64,000 nucleotides of DNA from Peribacillus sp. FSL P2-0133 (GTDB lineage: Bacteria; Bacillota; Bacilli; Bacillales; DSM-1321), in assembly GCF_037975445.1 (NCBI RefSeq), contig NZ_CP150254.1:2354001-2418000 (forward strand). Reading direction: 5' to 3'. The first letter of the stretch is position 1. Every line of letters starts with the position of its first letter. A program made the translations under genes and the position numbers. The notes below the pieces were generated by a model. That model did not search any database, had not been told where the DNA came from, and saw only the letters and a list, made by a program, of their open reading frames with translations. Shown in pieces: positions 9,112-18,384 of this stretch.

Positions 9112-9127
9112 TGTTCCATTTCGAACA
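9112..9127. promoter_or_regulatory. Inverted repeat upstream of the MarR-ABC operon
   Basis: TGTTC CATTTC GAACA, 30 bases before the operon start. Candidate operator for the MarR protein. The rest of 9083-9550 shows no other gene; a possible weak promoter for bkdAA (TTGGAA, 18 bases, TAGGAT) ends near 9380, but no -24/-12 motif was found. Confidence 0.4.
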
Positions 9128-9550
9128 TTTAATTTTATTAATCATTTTAATTTACAGCTATTTTTCCGCTTAGTCAACAAAAAAACGATCACATAATATC
9201 GGTGTTTATCTAACCTTGGTCGTACATAAAACTTCAGTAAAAATCTGAATGGTCTAGGCGATTCATCATTGTTTTCGCGTGAAAACACCCACTTATTCAT
9301 GTACTTGATTCAATAGACATAAAAATGTCCTTTTAACATAGTGAAATTAGTTGGAAATTTGAGATAAAAAGTGGTAGGATAATATTGCATTGAGTTAGTA
9401 CCAGGTAATAATACTAGATGATAACGCATTTGAGGGTGTTATATGGCAAGCAAGCATACATAAACGAGATTTTTCTTCCTTAGATAAATAACCGGAGTTA
9501 AGTTTGTTTTAACAGAAAAATGTTTTAATTATTAGGAGGGATGATGACAT

Positions 9551-10546
9551 ATGGTTGAAAACCGCCATCTACAGGCAGGTCTAAGTGATGAGCAGGTGCT
9601 TGAGATGTATAGAACAATGTTATTGGCAAGACGTATAGATGAACGGATGTGGCTGTTGAACAGATCTGGGAAAATTCCTTTTGTCGTTTCTTGTCAGGGG
9701 CAGGAAGCAGCTCAAGTGGGAGCTGCATTTGCATTGAATCGTGAAAAGGATTATGTCCTTCCTTATTACCGGGATCTCGGTGTGGTGCTTGCGTTTGGGA
9801 TGACAGCAAGGGATTTAATGTTATCCAGTTTTGCAAAAGCAGAAGATCCAAATTCGGGCGGGCGTCAAATGCCTGGGCATTTTGGGCAAAAAAAGAATCG
9901 CATCGTGACGGGATCTTCGCCAGTTACCACTCAAGTGCCACATGCAGTGGGAATTGCACTCGCTGGAAAAATGGAAGGAAAAGATATTGTTTCATTCGTT
10001 ACATTCGGTGAGGGTTCATCAAACCAAGGTGATTTCCATGAAGGGGCGAATTTTGCAGGTGTACATAAACTTCCGGTTATCTTGATGTGCGAGAATAATC
10101 AGTATGCCATTTCCGTACCGCTTGAAAAGCAATTGGCTTGCGGGAAAGTGTCGGACCGGGCCATTGGTTATGGCATGCCAGGGGTGACGGTTGATGGAAA
10201 TGACCCGATCGAAGTATACCGGGTGGTGAAAGAAGCGGCCGAGAGAGGCAGGCGTGGAGAAGGACCAAGCTTAATCGAAACGGTTTCATACAGGCTTACA
10301 CCACACTCAAGCGATGATGATGATAGTCAATACAGATCGCCAGATGAAGTGTCGGAGGCAAAAAAAATAGATTCGATCATCACTTTCGGTGCCTACTTAA
10401 AAGAAGCAGGAATCATGGATGACCAAATGGAGAAACAAATGAACGAGGAAATAATGGAAGTTGTGAACGAAGCGACGGATTATGCGGAAAATGCTCCATT
10501 TGCAAATGAAGACACGCTCTCAAATTACGTTTACGCAGGTAAGTAA
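9551..10546 (+). CDS. bkdAA: Branched-chain 2-oxoacid dehydrogenase E1 alpha subunit
   Basis: A 331-residue thiamin-diphosphate enzyme subunit, nearly the same length as B. subtilis BkdAA (BfmBAA) and very close in sequence: MYRTMLLARRIDERMWLLNR, PFVVSCQGQEAAQVGAAFAL, the cofactor motif GEGSSNQGDFHEGANF ending in ENN, and the phosphorylation-loop-like YRLTPHSSDDDDSQYR. With E1 beta it decarboxylates branched 2-oxoacids and passes the acyl group to lipoyl-E2, feeding branched-chain fatty acid synthesis. AGGAGGG precedes the ATG. Unusually, no E2, E3, bcd, ptb or buk genes accompany it, so it must borrow E2/E3 from elsewhere. Confidence 0.93.
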   Translation: MVENRHLQAGLSDEQVLEMYRTMLLARRIDERMWLLNRSGKIPFVVSCQGQEAAQVGAAFALNREKDYVLPYYRDLGVVLAFGMTARDLMLSSFAKAEDPNSGGRQMPGHFGQKKNRIVTGSSPVTTQVPHAVGIALAGKMEGKDIVSFVTFGEGSSNQGDFHEGANFAGVHKLPVILMCENNQYAISVPLEKQLACGKVSDRAIGYGMPGVTVDGNDPIEVYRVVKEAAERGRRGEGPSLIETVSYRLTPHSSDDDDSQYRSPDEVSEAKKIDSIITFGAYLKEAGIMDDQMEKQMNEEIMEVVNEATDYAENAPFANEDTLSNYVYAGK

Positions 10547-10558
10547 GGAGGAAAGAAG

Positions 10559-11542
10559 ATGGCAGTGATATCTTATATAGATGCCGTAATAATGGCGATG
10601 CGGGAAGAAATGGAACGTGATCCCCGTGTATTTGTATTAGGTGAAGACGTAGGGGTAAAAGGCGGTGTGTTTAAAGCGACTTCAGGGTTATACGAACAAT
10701 TCGGGGAACAGCGTGTCATTGATACACCGCTTGCTGAATCCGCAATCGCAGGAGTTGGCATCGGCGCGGCCATGTACGGAATGAGGCCGATTGCGGAGAT
10801 GCAATTCGCTGATTTTATCATGCCCGCAATCAACCAAATCATTTCGGAAGCTGCAAAAATCCGTTATCGCTCAAATAATGACTGGCATTGCCCTATCGTC
10901 ATCAGAGCTCCATACGGCGGGGGTGTACATGGGGCGTTATACCATTCACAATCCGTTGAAGCCATTTTTGCCAATCAACCGGGACTTAAAATTGTCATGC
11001 CCTCTACACCCTACGACGTGAAAGGGTTATTGAAAGCAGCCATTCGCGATGAAGATCCGGTCCTTTTCTTTGAACATAAACGTGCCTATCGCCTTATTAA
11101 AGAAGAAGTGCCGAATGATGATTATGTTTTACCGATTGGTAAAGCGGATGTAAAACGTGAAGGCGAGGACGTTACAGTGATTACTTACGGCCTTTGTGTT
11201 CATTTTGCGCTTCAGGCAGCTGAAAGGCTGGCCAGTGATGGCATATCCGTTCATATACTTGATTTACGAACCGTTTATCCATTAGATCAAGAAGCCATTA
11301 TGGAAGCTGCATCTAAAACAGGAAAAGTCCTATTGGTTACTGAAGATAATAAGGAAGGAAGCATCATTAGTGAAGTATCGGCGATCATCGCAGAAAACTG
11401 CCTCTTCGATCTCGATGCCCCAATCATGAGACTCGCGGGCCCGGATGTCCCTGCGATGCCATATTCACCACCATTGGAGAAATCCTTCATGGTGAATCCT
11501 GAAAAAGTGGAAAAGGCACTGAGGGACCTTGTTGCCTATTGA
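10559..11542 (+). CDS. bkdAB: Branched-chain 2-oxoacid dehydrogenase E1 beta subunit
   Basis: A 327-residue E1 beta subunit with the usual landmarks: FVLGEDVGVKGGVFKATSGL, DTPLAESAIAGVGIGAA, EMQFADFIMPAINQI, RAPYGGGVHGALYHSQ and, in the C-terminal transketolase domain, VTYG-type strand followed by LLVTEDNKEGSIISEV. It follows bkdAA by 12 bases with AAGGAGG seven bases before its ATG, so the two form one operon that ends at the strong hairpin at 11558. Length and order match the Bacillus bkd operon, but the operon stops here. Confidence 0.93.
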   Translation: MAVISYIDAVIMAMREEMERDPRVFVLGEDVGVKGGVFKATSGLYEQFGEQRVIDTPLAESAIAGVGIGAAMYGMRPIAEMQFADFIMPAINQIISEAAKIRYRSNNDWHCPIVIRAPYGGGVHGALYHSQSVEAIFANQPGLKIVMPSTPYDVKGLLKAAIRDEDPVLFFEHKRAYRLIKEEVPNDDYVLPIGKADVKREGEDVTVITYGLCVHFALQAAERLASDGISVHILDLRTVYPLDQEAIMEAASKTGKVLLVTEDNKEGSIISEVSAIIAENCLFDLDAPIMRLAGPDVPAMPYSPPLEKSFMVNPEKVEKALRDLVAY

Positions 11543-11557
11543 ACGGACCTTAAAATA

Positions 11558-11602
11558 GAACAAACAAAGCATCCTCCATCTCGGGGGATGCTTTGTTTGT
11601 TC
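11558..11602 (+). terminator. Terminator after bkdAB
   Basis: Perfect 17-bp stem GAACAAACAAAGCATCC and complement, 15 bases after the stop. It truncates the operon before any E2 gene. Confidence 0.75.
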
Positions 11603-11604
11603 CC

Positions 11605-11888
11605 GTAATTGATCATGCCGATGAAAAACCAATTAAGGAAATCGCCAAGGATGTCCGTGAACTTGACCAAAAAGTACGCATGAATAAAAAATCATTGAAA
11701 CGGCATTTGATTTTACTCGAATCTTATGTGTTGAAGCAAGTCGGCAAAATAAACTATACCAGTATTTATTGAAGACGAGACTACAGGCTACAGAGATTCG
11801 TATAGACCAAGCACTTGAAGAGTATTGTAAGGGAAATGGAAAAGGTGAATTTTATATTAGTTCACATAATACGGATTATAATCATTAA
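11605..11888 (+). pseudogene. Frameshifted remnant of an unrecognised gene
   Basis: From 11605 one frame reads protein-like (PVIDHADEKPIKEIAKDVRE and on), then near 11680 the good reading moves to another frame (ETAFDFTRILCVEASRQNKL, then LQATEIRIDQALEEYCKG) and ends at 11888. No start codon with a ribosome binding site is seen. A terminator follows at 11936, as if a gene once ended here. Family not recognised. Confidence 0.35.
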
Positions 11889-11935
11889 GGCCTTTAATAG
11901 TGTTTATATTGGGGTTGAATCTTAAAAATGAACTT

Positions 11936-11978
11936 AAGTCTAGCAACTATAAAAAGGTTGCCAGGCTTTTTTTTCGAT
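11936..11978 (+). terminator. Terminator after the remnant gene
   Basis: AAGTCTAGCAAC pairs (one wobble, one mismatch) with GTTGCCAGGCTT, followed by eight T. Confidence 0.6.
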
Positions 11979-12159
11979 AAATAAAGTCAACTATAGAAGC
12001 GTGAAAAACTAATCCGTTTGATTACGCTAGGGAGGGCACATAATATCTCCCCCGATTTCTTTTATTCAGTTGTGATTTTTGATGAATTTTCACTTCTTAA
12101 ATATATATTGACCGAAATGCGTGGTATTATATGGTAAAGGATTCTAGGTAAAGGAGCTT

Positions 12160-13530
12160 ATGATGAATACTGGACAATTCTCCAATAATAAACTATTAGA
12201 TATAGTGTTTGAAAGTACATATTATGGAATTGTAATTGTCGATAGTAATGGAAAAATTCAATACATTAGCAATAAATATTGTGAATTTTTAAATGTTGAA
12301 CGCGACACAGTGATTGGTGAACATGTGACGAATATAATTGAAAATACAAGGCTACACCTTGTAGTGCAAATAGGTAAATCGGAAATCGCTGATATACATT
12401 TTCTTCGTGGTGATTTTGTTATCGCCAATCGCATTCCTATCATCGAAAATAATGAAATAATTGGTGCAATCGGGACAATAATGTTTCGTGATCTTGATGA
12501 CTGGAATAAAATGAATAGTCACATTAAGGAGATACTGACAAAACATAATTTTTACAGAAATGAAATAGATGTTACAAATGGAGTAAAGTATTCCTTACAC
12601 AACTTAATTGGAACTTCTCAAGAAATACAACAGTTAAAAGAACGTGTGAAAAGGTTGGCTAGAGGTGATATCTCTGTACTAATTAGAGGAGAAAGCGGTA
12701 CAGGCAAGGAAATAATAGCACATAGCATTCATCAGTTAAGTGGAAGAAGCGACAAACCGCTTGTGAAAATAAATTGTAGTTCAATTCCGGAACACTTGTT
12801 AGAATCTGAACTTTTCGGTTATGAAGAAGGTGCCTTTACAGGGGCAAAAAAGGGAGGTAAAATAGGAAAGTTTCAATTTGCTGATGGTGGAACGGTTTTC
12901 CTTGACGAAATTGGTGATATGCCTCAGCAAATGCAAGTCAAGTTATTAAGGGTACTTCAGGAGAAAGAGTTTGAGCCTGTAGGTTCGCTTTACCCAAAAA
13001 AACTAAATGTTCGAGTGATTGCTGCAACAAATCGCCCTTTAGAAAAATTGGTTGAAGAAAAGCTATTTCGTGAAGACTTATTTTATAGAATTAATGCTGT
13101 CCAATTATTTGTTCCTCCTTTAAGAGATAGAATTGAAGATATCCCTTTACTTGTAGATTATTTTTTTAAAAAAATCACAGCTCGAATAGGAAAACGAGTA
13201 ACCTCCATACACCCTGAGGTGATTTCATTAATAGAGCAATATAACTGGCCAGGGAATATCAGAGAACTAGAGAATGTCATTGATGCAGGAGTTCACCTAT
13301 CAAATGAAGAGGTAATGGGAAAGGATGCTTTACCTGATTATCTAAAACTTCATAATGTGAATATGAAAGAATTAAGTTTAAAGGATTGTGTAGAGGAAAC
13401 AGAAAAGAAGGAAATCGAAAGAGCGTTAAGGAGGTTTAAGTTTGATAAAAAAAGGGTTGCGGAAGCTCTTGGGATAGGGAATTCTACCCTTTACGATAAA
13501 ATTAGAAAATATCAGATTTCTGACCAATAA
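12160..13530 (+). CDS. Sigma-54 (SigL) dependent activator: PAS, AAA+, Fis-type HTH
   Basis: A 456-residue bacterial enhancer-binding protein. Residues 10-120 form a PAS sensor domain (GIVIVDSNGKIQYISNKYCE). The AAA+ domain follows with Walker A GESGTGKE, the sigma-54 contact loop GAFTGA intact, Walker B GTVFLDEIGDMP and a sensor region with RVIAATNRP. The C-terminus has a Fis-type helix-turn-helix (RVAEALGIGNSTLYDKIRKY). The ribosome binding site AAAGGAG lies before ATG ATG. It ends in a strong terminator, and the next genes have a -24/-12 type promoter, so its target is probably the acyl-CoA cluster downstream. The signal bound by the PAS domain is unknown, perhaps the substrate acid or its CoA ester. 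Confidence 0.93.
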   Translation: MMNTGQFSNNKLLDIVFESTYYGIVIVDSNGKIQYISNKYCEFLNVERDTVIGEHVTNIIENTRLHLVVQIGKSEIADIHFLRGDFVIANRIPIIENNEIIGAIGTIMFRDLDDWNKMNSHIKEILTKHNFYRNEIDVTNGVKYSLHNLIGTSQEIQQLKERVKRLARGDISVLIRGESGTGKEIIAHSIHQLSGRSDKPLVKINCSSIPEHLLESELFGYEEGAFTGAKKGGKIGKFQFADGGTVFLDEIGDMPQQMQVKLLRVLQEKEFEPVGSLYPKKLNVRVIAATNRPLEKLVEEKLFREDLFYRINAVQLFVPPLRDRIEDIPLLVDYFFKKITARIGKRVTSIHPEVISLIEQYNWPGNIRELENVIDAGVHLSNEEVMGKDALPDYLKLHNVNMKELSLKDCVEETEKKEIERALRRFKFDKKRVAEALGIGNSTLYDKIRKYQISDQ

Positions 13531-13584
13531 AAATAAATCCGGGATTTCAGAATTCATTCCGAAATCCCGGATTTATTTTTTAAT
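13531..13584 (+). terminator. Long-stem terminator after the sigma-54 activator
   Basis: 18-bp perfect arms 13531-13548 and 13561-13578 (core ATCCGGGATTTC), with a loop that itself folds, then a T-rich tail. Confidence 0.8.
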
Positions 13585-13693
13585 TTCCGGATTAATGTTG
13601 ATATAGTTCACATTACAGGACAAACAAGGCTATAAATTATGAAAATTAATGAATGAAAAATCAACTGATCTTACTTCAGTTGATTTTTTTTAG

Positions 13694-13719
13694 TTATTTT
13701 CCGAATAATCGGAAAATAA
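13694..13719. promoter_or_regulatory. Palindrome, probable enhancer site of the sigma-54 activator
   Basis: TTATTTTCCGA, four bases, TCGGAAAATAA: perfect 11-bp arms, about 60 bases upstream of the -24/-12 promoter at 13777. Position and symmetry fit an upstream activator sequence for a Fis-type DNA-binding domain. Confidence 0.55.
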
Positions 13720-13776
13720 GTTATTGGGTTTTCCTCGATTATTAAGGACAGTAAGTCAGTAAGGGTTTTTTCCGTT

Positions 13777-13794
13777 TTGGAATGAATCTTGCAT
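13777..13794 (+). promoter_or_regulatory. Candidate -24/-12 (sigma-54/SigL) promoter
   Basis: TTGGAATGAATCTTGCA has the invariant GG and GC dinucleotides separated by ten bases and a perfect TTGCA -12 element; the -24 half keeps TTGG but departs from TGGCAC at two positions. It lies 172 bases before the acyl-CoA synthetase and downstream of the activator gene and its palindrome. Confidence 0.6.
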
Positions 13795-13965
13795 TCAAAA
13801 TTAGAAGAAAGGAGGAAAGAAAACGATAAAGACGAGTGGTCAATTTAATGGCATGTAAGAGGGCCTGTTTAGAAAGTTTGAGAATTGATTTGAACATTAT
13901 TGAATTTAGTGGCCTTGCAGCCTAAATTTTGTCTGTATTTTTTTAATTGAAAAGGAGGAATTTCA

Positions 13966-15522
13966 TTGGATGTCGGTTTTATCACAAGAAAAATGGCGAA
14001 TGATTTAAATAATATAAATCCTAGAAAAATAGCAATAAAAGAAGAAGTAGGAAAGTCGATGACGTACATGGATCTCCACCTTATATCAAATGCGTATGCA
14101 AACAAGCTTTACGAAATTGGAGTGCGAAAAGGGGATCGTGTCGGTATTTTACTTTACAACTGTCTCGAATATTTTAGTCTATATTTTGCCATTGCGAAAA
14201 TCGGTGCAATTGCAGTTCGACTTAATTTTAGGCTTTCAAGTGCAGAGCTTGAGTATGCATTAAATGATTCACAGACAAAAATATTGTGCTTCCATTCTAA
14301 CTTAACCAATCAGCTGGAATCAGTTTGTAATAATGTTTCTGTTGAGCGTTATTTTTGTCTTCCTCATAGAAATGGCTCAACCCCAGGTTGGTCAGAGTCA
14401 TGGAGTGTTTTAGAAAGTGGTTCGGTAGATGAGGTCAAAGTCGATAACATTAAATTAAACGATCCAGTCATGCTTATGTACACATCAGGAACTACGGGAA
14501 GACCTAAAGGTGCGATTTGGACTCATGATACAACTTTCTGGTTTTCCACGATACAAGCACTGAAATGGAAATTTACAGGGCGAGAAGTTGCGATGACGAC
14601 AGGACCACTATACCATGTTGGAGCGATGGAAGATATCGCACTTCCCATTCTACTGATGGGTGGAAGGGTAATAATTACAAAAAGCCAAGAATTCGAGATT
14701 GGAAGAATTCTTTCCGTTATTGAAGAGGAAAATGTGACCGATTCTTTTTTATTCCCTTTCATGATTTATGAAATGCTAAATTTGCCTGAAATTGAAAAGT
14801 ATCAGCTAAAATCTTTAAAAACTATTTATACAGGTGGTGACCCGCTAATGCCATGGGCACTAGAACAATTAAAAAAGAGGTTTCCTCAAATTGGAGTTGT
14901 TCAAGTTTACGGGTTAACTGAAGGACAGCCAATTGCGGCTTCGCTTGAACCAAATGATGCTTTTACAAAAGGCCATACCGTAGGAAAGCCGATGCCACTT
15001 ACAGAAATAAATATTATCGATGAGGAGGGAACGCCTTTGCCAGTTGGTGAAATTGGTGAAATCGCTATTAAAAGTCCAGCGGTTTCTGAGGGTTATTGGA
15101 GGAAACCAGATGCCACAATGGAAACATTCGTGAATGGGTGGTGTAAAACAGGAGACATGGGAAAATTCGATCATGATGGGTATCTATCAATAGCAGGCAG
15201 AAAAAAAGATATGATTCGGAGCGGTGGTGAAAACATTTACTCAGCGGAAATTGAAGATGTCTTATACCGGCATGAGGAAGTGAAGGAAGTTTCTATAATT
15301 GGTATTCCTGATCCGAAATATATTGAGGCTGTATGTGCTGTTATTGTTAAAAAAGAAGGAGCCAAACTTACGGAGGAAGATGTTGTTAATTATTGTAAGG
15401 AGCATCTTGCTAGCTACAAAAAACCTAGAAAGGTCACATTTGTTGATGAAATACCACGTACCCCATCCGGGAAGGTTCAAAAGTTTATTCTTCGAAATCA
15501 ATTTAGTGGAATGGATAAATAA
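13966..15522 (+). CDS. AMP-dependent acyl-CoA synthetase/ligase
   Basis: A 518-residue ANL-family enzyme that would activate a carboxylic acid as acyl-AMP and then acyl-CoA. Motifs in order: P-loop LMYTSGTTGRPKGA, substrate-pocket region GPLYHVGAM, YGLTEGQ, the hinge TGDMGKFDHDGYLSIAGRKKDM, and the C-terminal lysine in RTPSGKVQK. TTG is the start, with AAAGGAGG eight bases upstream. It is the first gene after the sigma-54 promoter. Together with the enoyl-CoA hydratase, permease and MaoC gene it suggests uptake and beta-oxidation of a short or branched acid. Exact acid unknown. Confidence 0.9.
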   Translation: MDVGFITRKMANDLNNINPRKIAIKEEVGKSMTYMDLHLISNAYANKLYEIGVRKGDRVGILLYNCLEYFSLYFAIAKIGAIAVRLNFRLSSAELEYALNDSQTKILCFHSNLTNQLESVCNNVSVERYFCLPHRNGSTPGWSESWSVLESGSVDEVKVDNIKLNDPVMLMYTSGTTGRPKGAIWTHDTTFWFSTIQALKWKFTGREVAMTTGPLYHVGAMEDIALPILLMGGRVIITKSQEFEIGRILSVIEEENVTDSFLFPFMIYEMLNLPEIEKYQLKSLKTIYTGGDPLMPWALEQLKKRFPQIGVVQVYGLTEGQPIAASLEPNDAFTKGHTVGKPMPLTEINIIDEEGTPLPVGEIGEIAIKSPAVSEGYWRKPDATMETFVNGWCKTGDMGKFDHDGYLSIAGRKKDMIRSGGENIYSAEIEDVLYRHEEVKEVSIIGIPDPKYIEAVCAVIVKKEGAKLTEEDVVNYCKEHLASYKKPRKVTFVDEIPRTPSGKVQKFILRNQFSGMDK

Positions 15523-15700
15523 GGGGTTTATGGAAGGGTGAAAAAGGTTTTGTGAATACATTATTTCACTTTGTTTAAAAAATCACATAACCACAAAGGA
15601 TTCTATCATAGATTTCAGGGTTCACCCACTGATTCACGTTTTTCAATAATGCCAGAGTATTTGGAACCCACAAGTACACTTTGGTTTAGGAGGAAAGCCG

Positions 15701-16495
15701 ATGAAGAATAAGGATCAAGTTGTTTCATGGTCAAAACAGAGTAATATTGCAACGATTATTATTGATAATCCACCTGTTAATGTATTAAGCGCAGATGTTA
15801 TAGAACAATTGAATCTTGTGGTGGATGAAATTGAAAGCGATTACAATATTAAGGTCATTATACTTACCGGTGAAGGCGAAAGAGCTTTTGTTGCTGGAGG
15901 AGATATTAAAGAATTTCCAGCATGGATTGGAAAAGGCGTGGAAGATGGAAAGGGGAAATCACTTTGGCTTCAGGAACCACTTAATAAAATTGAACGGTTA
16001 TCTCGACCAACTATTGCTGCAATCAACGGATTAGCACTAGGTGGAGGGTGTGAACTTGCTTTAAGTTGTGATATTCGAATTGCGGAGGAACATATTAGGA
16101 TTGGGCTTCCTGAAATTAAATTGGGATTGTTTCCAGGTGCAGGGGGAACTCAAAGACTTCCTAGACTGATAGGTAAAGCCAAAGCAAAAGAAATGATTTT
16201 TACTGGAGAGCCACTGAATGCAGAAGATGCCAAACAAATAGGGCTTGTTAATCATGTTGTGCCAAAGGGCGAATCTTTAGAAAAAGCAAAGGAAATTGCA
16301 AAATGTATTTGCAATTATTCTTTACAATCTTTAACTTTTGCAAAGCATTCTATTGATTTTGGTTATGAACAAACACTTGAAGATGGACTCGTGATTGAAG
16401 CTGAAAATTTTGGTCATGTTTTTCAGACTAAGGACGTAAAGGAAGGAGTTGAAGCCTTTATTAATAAAAGAGAGCCGAACTTCATTGATCAGTAA
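15701..16495 (+). CDS. Enoyl-CoA hydratase (crotonase family)
   Basis: A 264-residue crotonase. The oxyanion-hole segments AFVAGGDIKEF and ALGGGCELALSCDIRIA are present, and both catalytic Glu are kept: one in GGGCELAL, one in GLPEIKLGLFPGAGGTQRLPR. This supports true 2-enoyl-CoA hydration rather than another crotonase reaction. TAGGAGG lies before the ATG. It follows the acyl-CoA synthetase by 178 bases without an obvious terminator, so the two can share the sigma-54 transcript. Confidence 0.92.
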   Translation: MKNKDQVVSWSKQSNIATIIIDNPPVNVLSADVIEQLNLVVDEIESDYNIKVIILTGEGERAFVAGGDIKEFPAWIGKGVEDGKGKSLWLQEPLNKIERLSRPTIAAINGLALGGGCELALSCDIRIAEEHIRIGLPEIKLGLFPGAGGTQRLPRLIGKAKAKEMIFTGEPLNAEDAKQIGLVNHVVPKGESLEKAKEIAKCICNYSLQSLTFAKHSIDFGYEQTLEDGLVIEAENFGHVFQTKDVKEGVEAFINKREPNFIDQ

Positions 16496-16501
16496 TCCCT
16501 C

Positions 16502-16657
16502 ATGACCAAACCAGAGGCAAGTCCGATTTTTGAAAAAGATCCTGATGCCGGGATTGGAAAAAAGCAGATTCTAAAGTAACTCATCTATGTTAATAAACAA
16601 AATCGTTTAAAAGAAACAGTGGATTTACTCGGGAAATTAATTAAAGTTCTTTACTAA
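16502..16657 (+). pseudogene. Short remnant with an in-frame stop
   Basis: Starting at ATG 16502 the frame reads MTKPEASPIFEKDPDAGIGK, meets TAA at 16577, and continues in the same frame as LIYVNKQNRLKETVDLLGKL to a second stop at 16657. The second half looks like a protein C-terminus. No family recognised; probably debris between two active genes. A short GCCCCA/TGGGGC hairpin follows near 16683-16705. Confidence 0.3.
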
Positions 16658-16767
16658 ATGTGCACTGGAAAACTGTCCTATAATGCCCCAATAAGTCTTG
16701 GGGCAAAGCATTCAAACCAGCAACAAATGATAACATATAATATTTTGAGAAAAAGGGGGAAGTCGAA

Positions 16768-18234
16768 TTGGATGTAATGATCATTATTATTTCACTAGGA
16801 TTACTTATGTTTCTAGCATATCGAGGATTTTCTGTTATACTTTTTGCACCATTGTGCGCTTTGTTTGCTGTATTTTTAACGGATCCTGGACATGTTTTAC
16901 CTTTTTTCTCTAATATATTTATGGTTAAGTTGGTTGAATTTGTTAAATTATATTTCCCGGTTTTTCTACTAGGTGCTATTTTTGGGAAACTGGTTGAAAT
17001 AAGCGGTGTTGCAAAGAGCATAGCAAAAATTATTGTCCGTTTTATCGGGGCTAAACAAGCCATTCTAGCCATTGTGATAATGGGCGCAATTCTGACATAT
17101 AGCGGAGTTAGTTTGTTTGTTGCAGTGTTTGCTATCTATCCATTTGCTGCTCAGCTGTTTCGCGAGGCTAATATTCCAAAGCGATTAATTCCTGCGACAA
17201 TCGCAGTTAGTGCATTTACCTTTTCCATGGATTCACTTCCAGGGTCTCCACAAATTCAGAATGTCATTCCAACTGGTTTCTTTAAAACTGACATCTATGC
17301 TGCACCGACATTGGGGATTATTGGGGCAATATTTATCATTTCCTTAAGCCTTTTATACTTAAATCATTGTCGACATAAGGCAGCTAGAAACGGTGAAGGG
17401 TATTTTGGAATTGGTGATAAAGCTATTGATAAGGAAGCTGCTGAAGCAGAAATGGCAGCCAGTTCTGCTATATCAGTGGAAACGACTAATAAGTTGGGAA
17501 TAGATTCTGAAAAAGCTATAAGTAGAAAAGACTGGCTTGCTTTTATTCCGTTGGTGTTAGTCGGAGTGATGAATAAGTTTTTTACTGAGTCTTTTCCTCT
17601 TTGGTATGCCAAAGGATTCGATTTTGCTACGATTGGGTTAAAAGACTATGGTATTGTCGAAATGTCAAAAGTTATTGGTGTCTGGTCTGTAGAGATGGCT
17701 CTTATTCTCGGGATAATAGCAATCGTCTTATTAAACTATAAAGCTGTCAAATTAAATTTCAATTCGAGTATTAATATAGGCATTAGTGGGGCATTGCTAG
17801 CAACCATGAATACGGCAACCGAATATGGCTTCGGGGGTGTGATTGCAGCTTTACCCGGCTTTACTGTGGTACAAGATTATCTCACTGGAATGTTTTCGAA
17901 TCCTTTAATTAATGGGGCGATCATGACAAATGTTTTGTGTGGCATTACTGGATCAGGATCTGGTGGGATGAGCATTACGTTGAGCTTAATGGCGGATACT
18001 TATATACAAACTGCTGCTCATTTTGACATTCCGTTGGAAGTTTTGCATCGTGTCATTTCTATGTCAGCAGGTGGATTTGATACTTTGCCGCATAACGGAG
18101 CTATAATAACTCTTCTAGCTGTTACGGGACTCACACATCGCCAGGCATATAAAGACATTTTTGTTATTACCATTATAAAGACACTTGCTGTATTCTTTGT
18201 AATCGGTATATTCAGCTTGTTTGCTATCGTTTAA
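16768..18234 (+). CDS. GntP-family permease
   Basis: A 488-residue integral membrane protein with about 12 hydrophobic segments. The blocks FLLGAIFGKLVEISGVAKSI, ILTYSGVSLFVAVFAIYPFA, MDSLPGSPQIQNVIPT and the conserved second-half ITGSGSGGMSITL with SAGGFDTLPHNGAI are typical of the GntP/gluconate and hydroxybutyrate-type symporters. A cytoplasmic loop rich in Ala/Glu lies near residues 205-240. TTG 16768 follows AGGGGGAAG. In this cluster it would import the acid that the synthetase activates; 3-hydroxyacids or short fatty acids are more likely than gluconate since no sugar-acid kinase is present. Confidence 0.88.
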   Translation: MDVMIIIISLGLLMFLAYRGFSVILFAPLCALFAVFLTDPGHVLPFFSNIFMVKLVEFVKLYFPVFLLGAIFGKLVEISGVAKSIAKIIVRFIGAKQAILAIVIMGAILTYSGVSLFVAVFAIYPFAAQLFREANIPKRLIPATIAVSAFTFSMDSLPGSPQIQNVIPTGFFKTDIYAAPTLGIIGAIFIISLSLLYLNHCRHKAARNGEGYFGIGDKAIDKEAAEAEMAASSAISVETTNKLGIDSEKAISRKDWLAFIPLVLVGVMNKFFTESFPLWYAKGFDFATIGLKDYGIVEMSKVIGVWSVEMALILGIIAIVLLNYKAVKLNFNSSINIGISGALLATMNTATEYGFGGVIAALPGFTVVQDYLTGMFSNPLINGAIMTNVLCGITGSGSGGMSITLSLMADTYIQTAAHFDIPLEVLHRVISMSAGGFDTLPHNGAIITLLAVTGLTHRQAYKDIFVITIIKTLAVFFVIGIFSLFAIV

Positions 18235-18384
18235 CCATTTCCCGTTGAACATAGAAAAATACAATTTTATTTCTGCTATAACCGCTATTTACATGGAATA
18301 ATACGTCTTCTATATGAAAAAAATTTTATTCGTGTTGATTTTAAAGAAATAACACTAAATTATATAGTCTTTTAGTATTTAAAA

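Noticed and set aside
9083..9550. Possible SigL promoter for the bkd pair, as in B. subtilis
   Set aside because: No GG-N10-GC arrangement with a TTGC-type -12 element was found; TGGCAAGCAAGC near 9442 has the wrong spacing.
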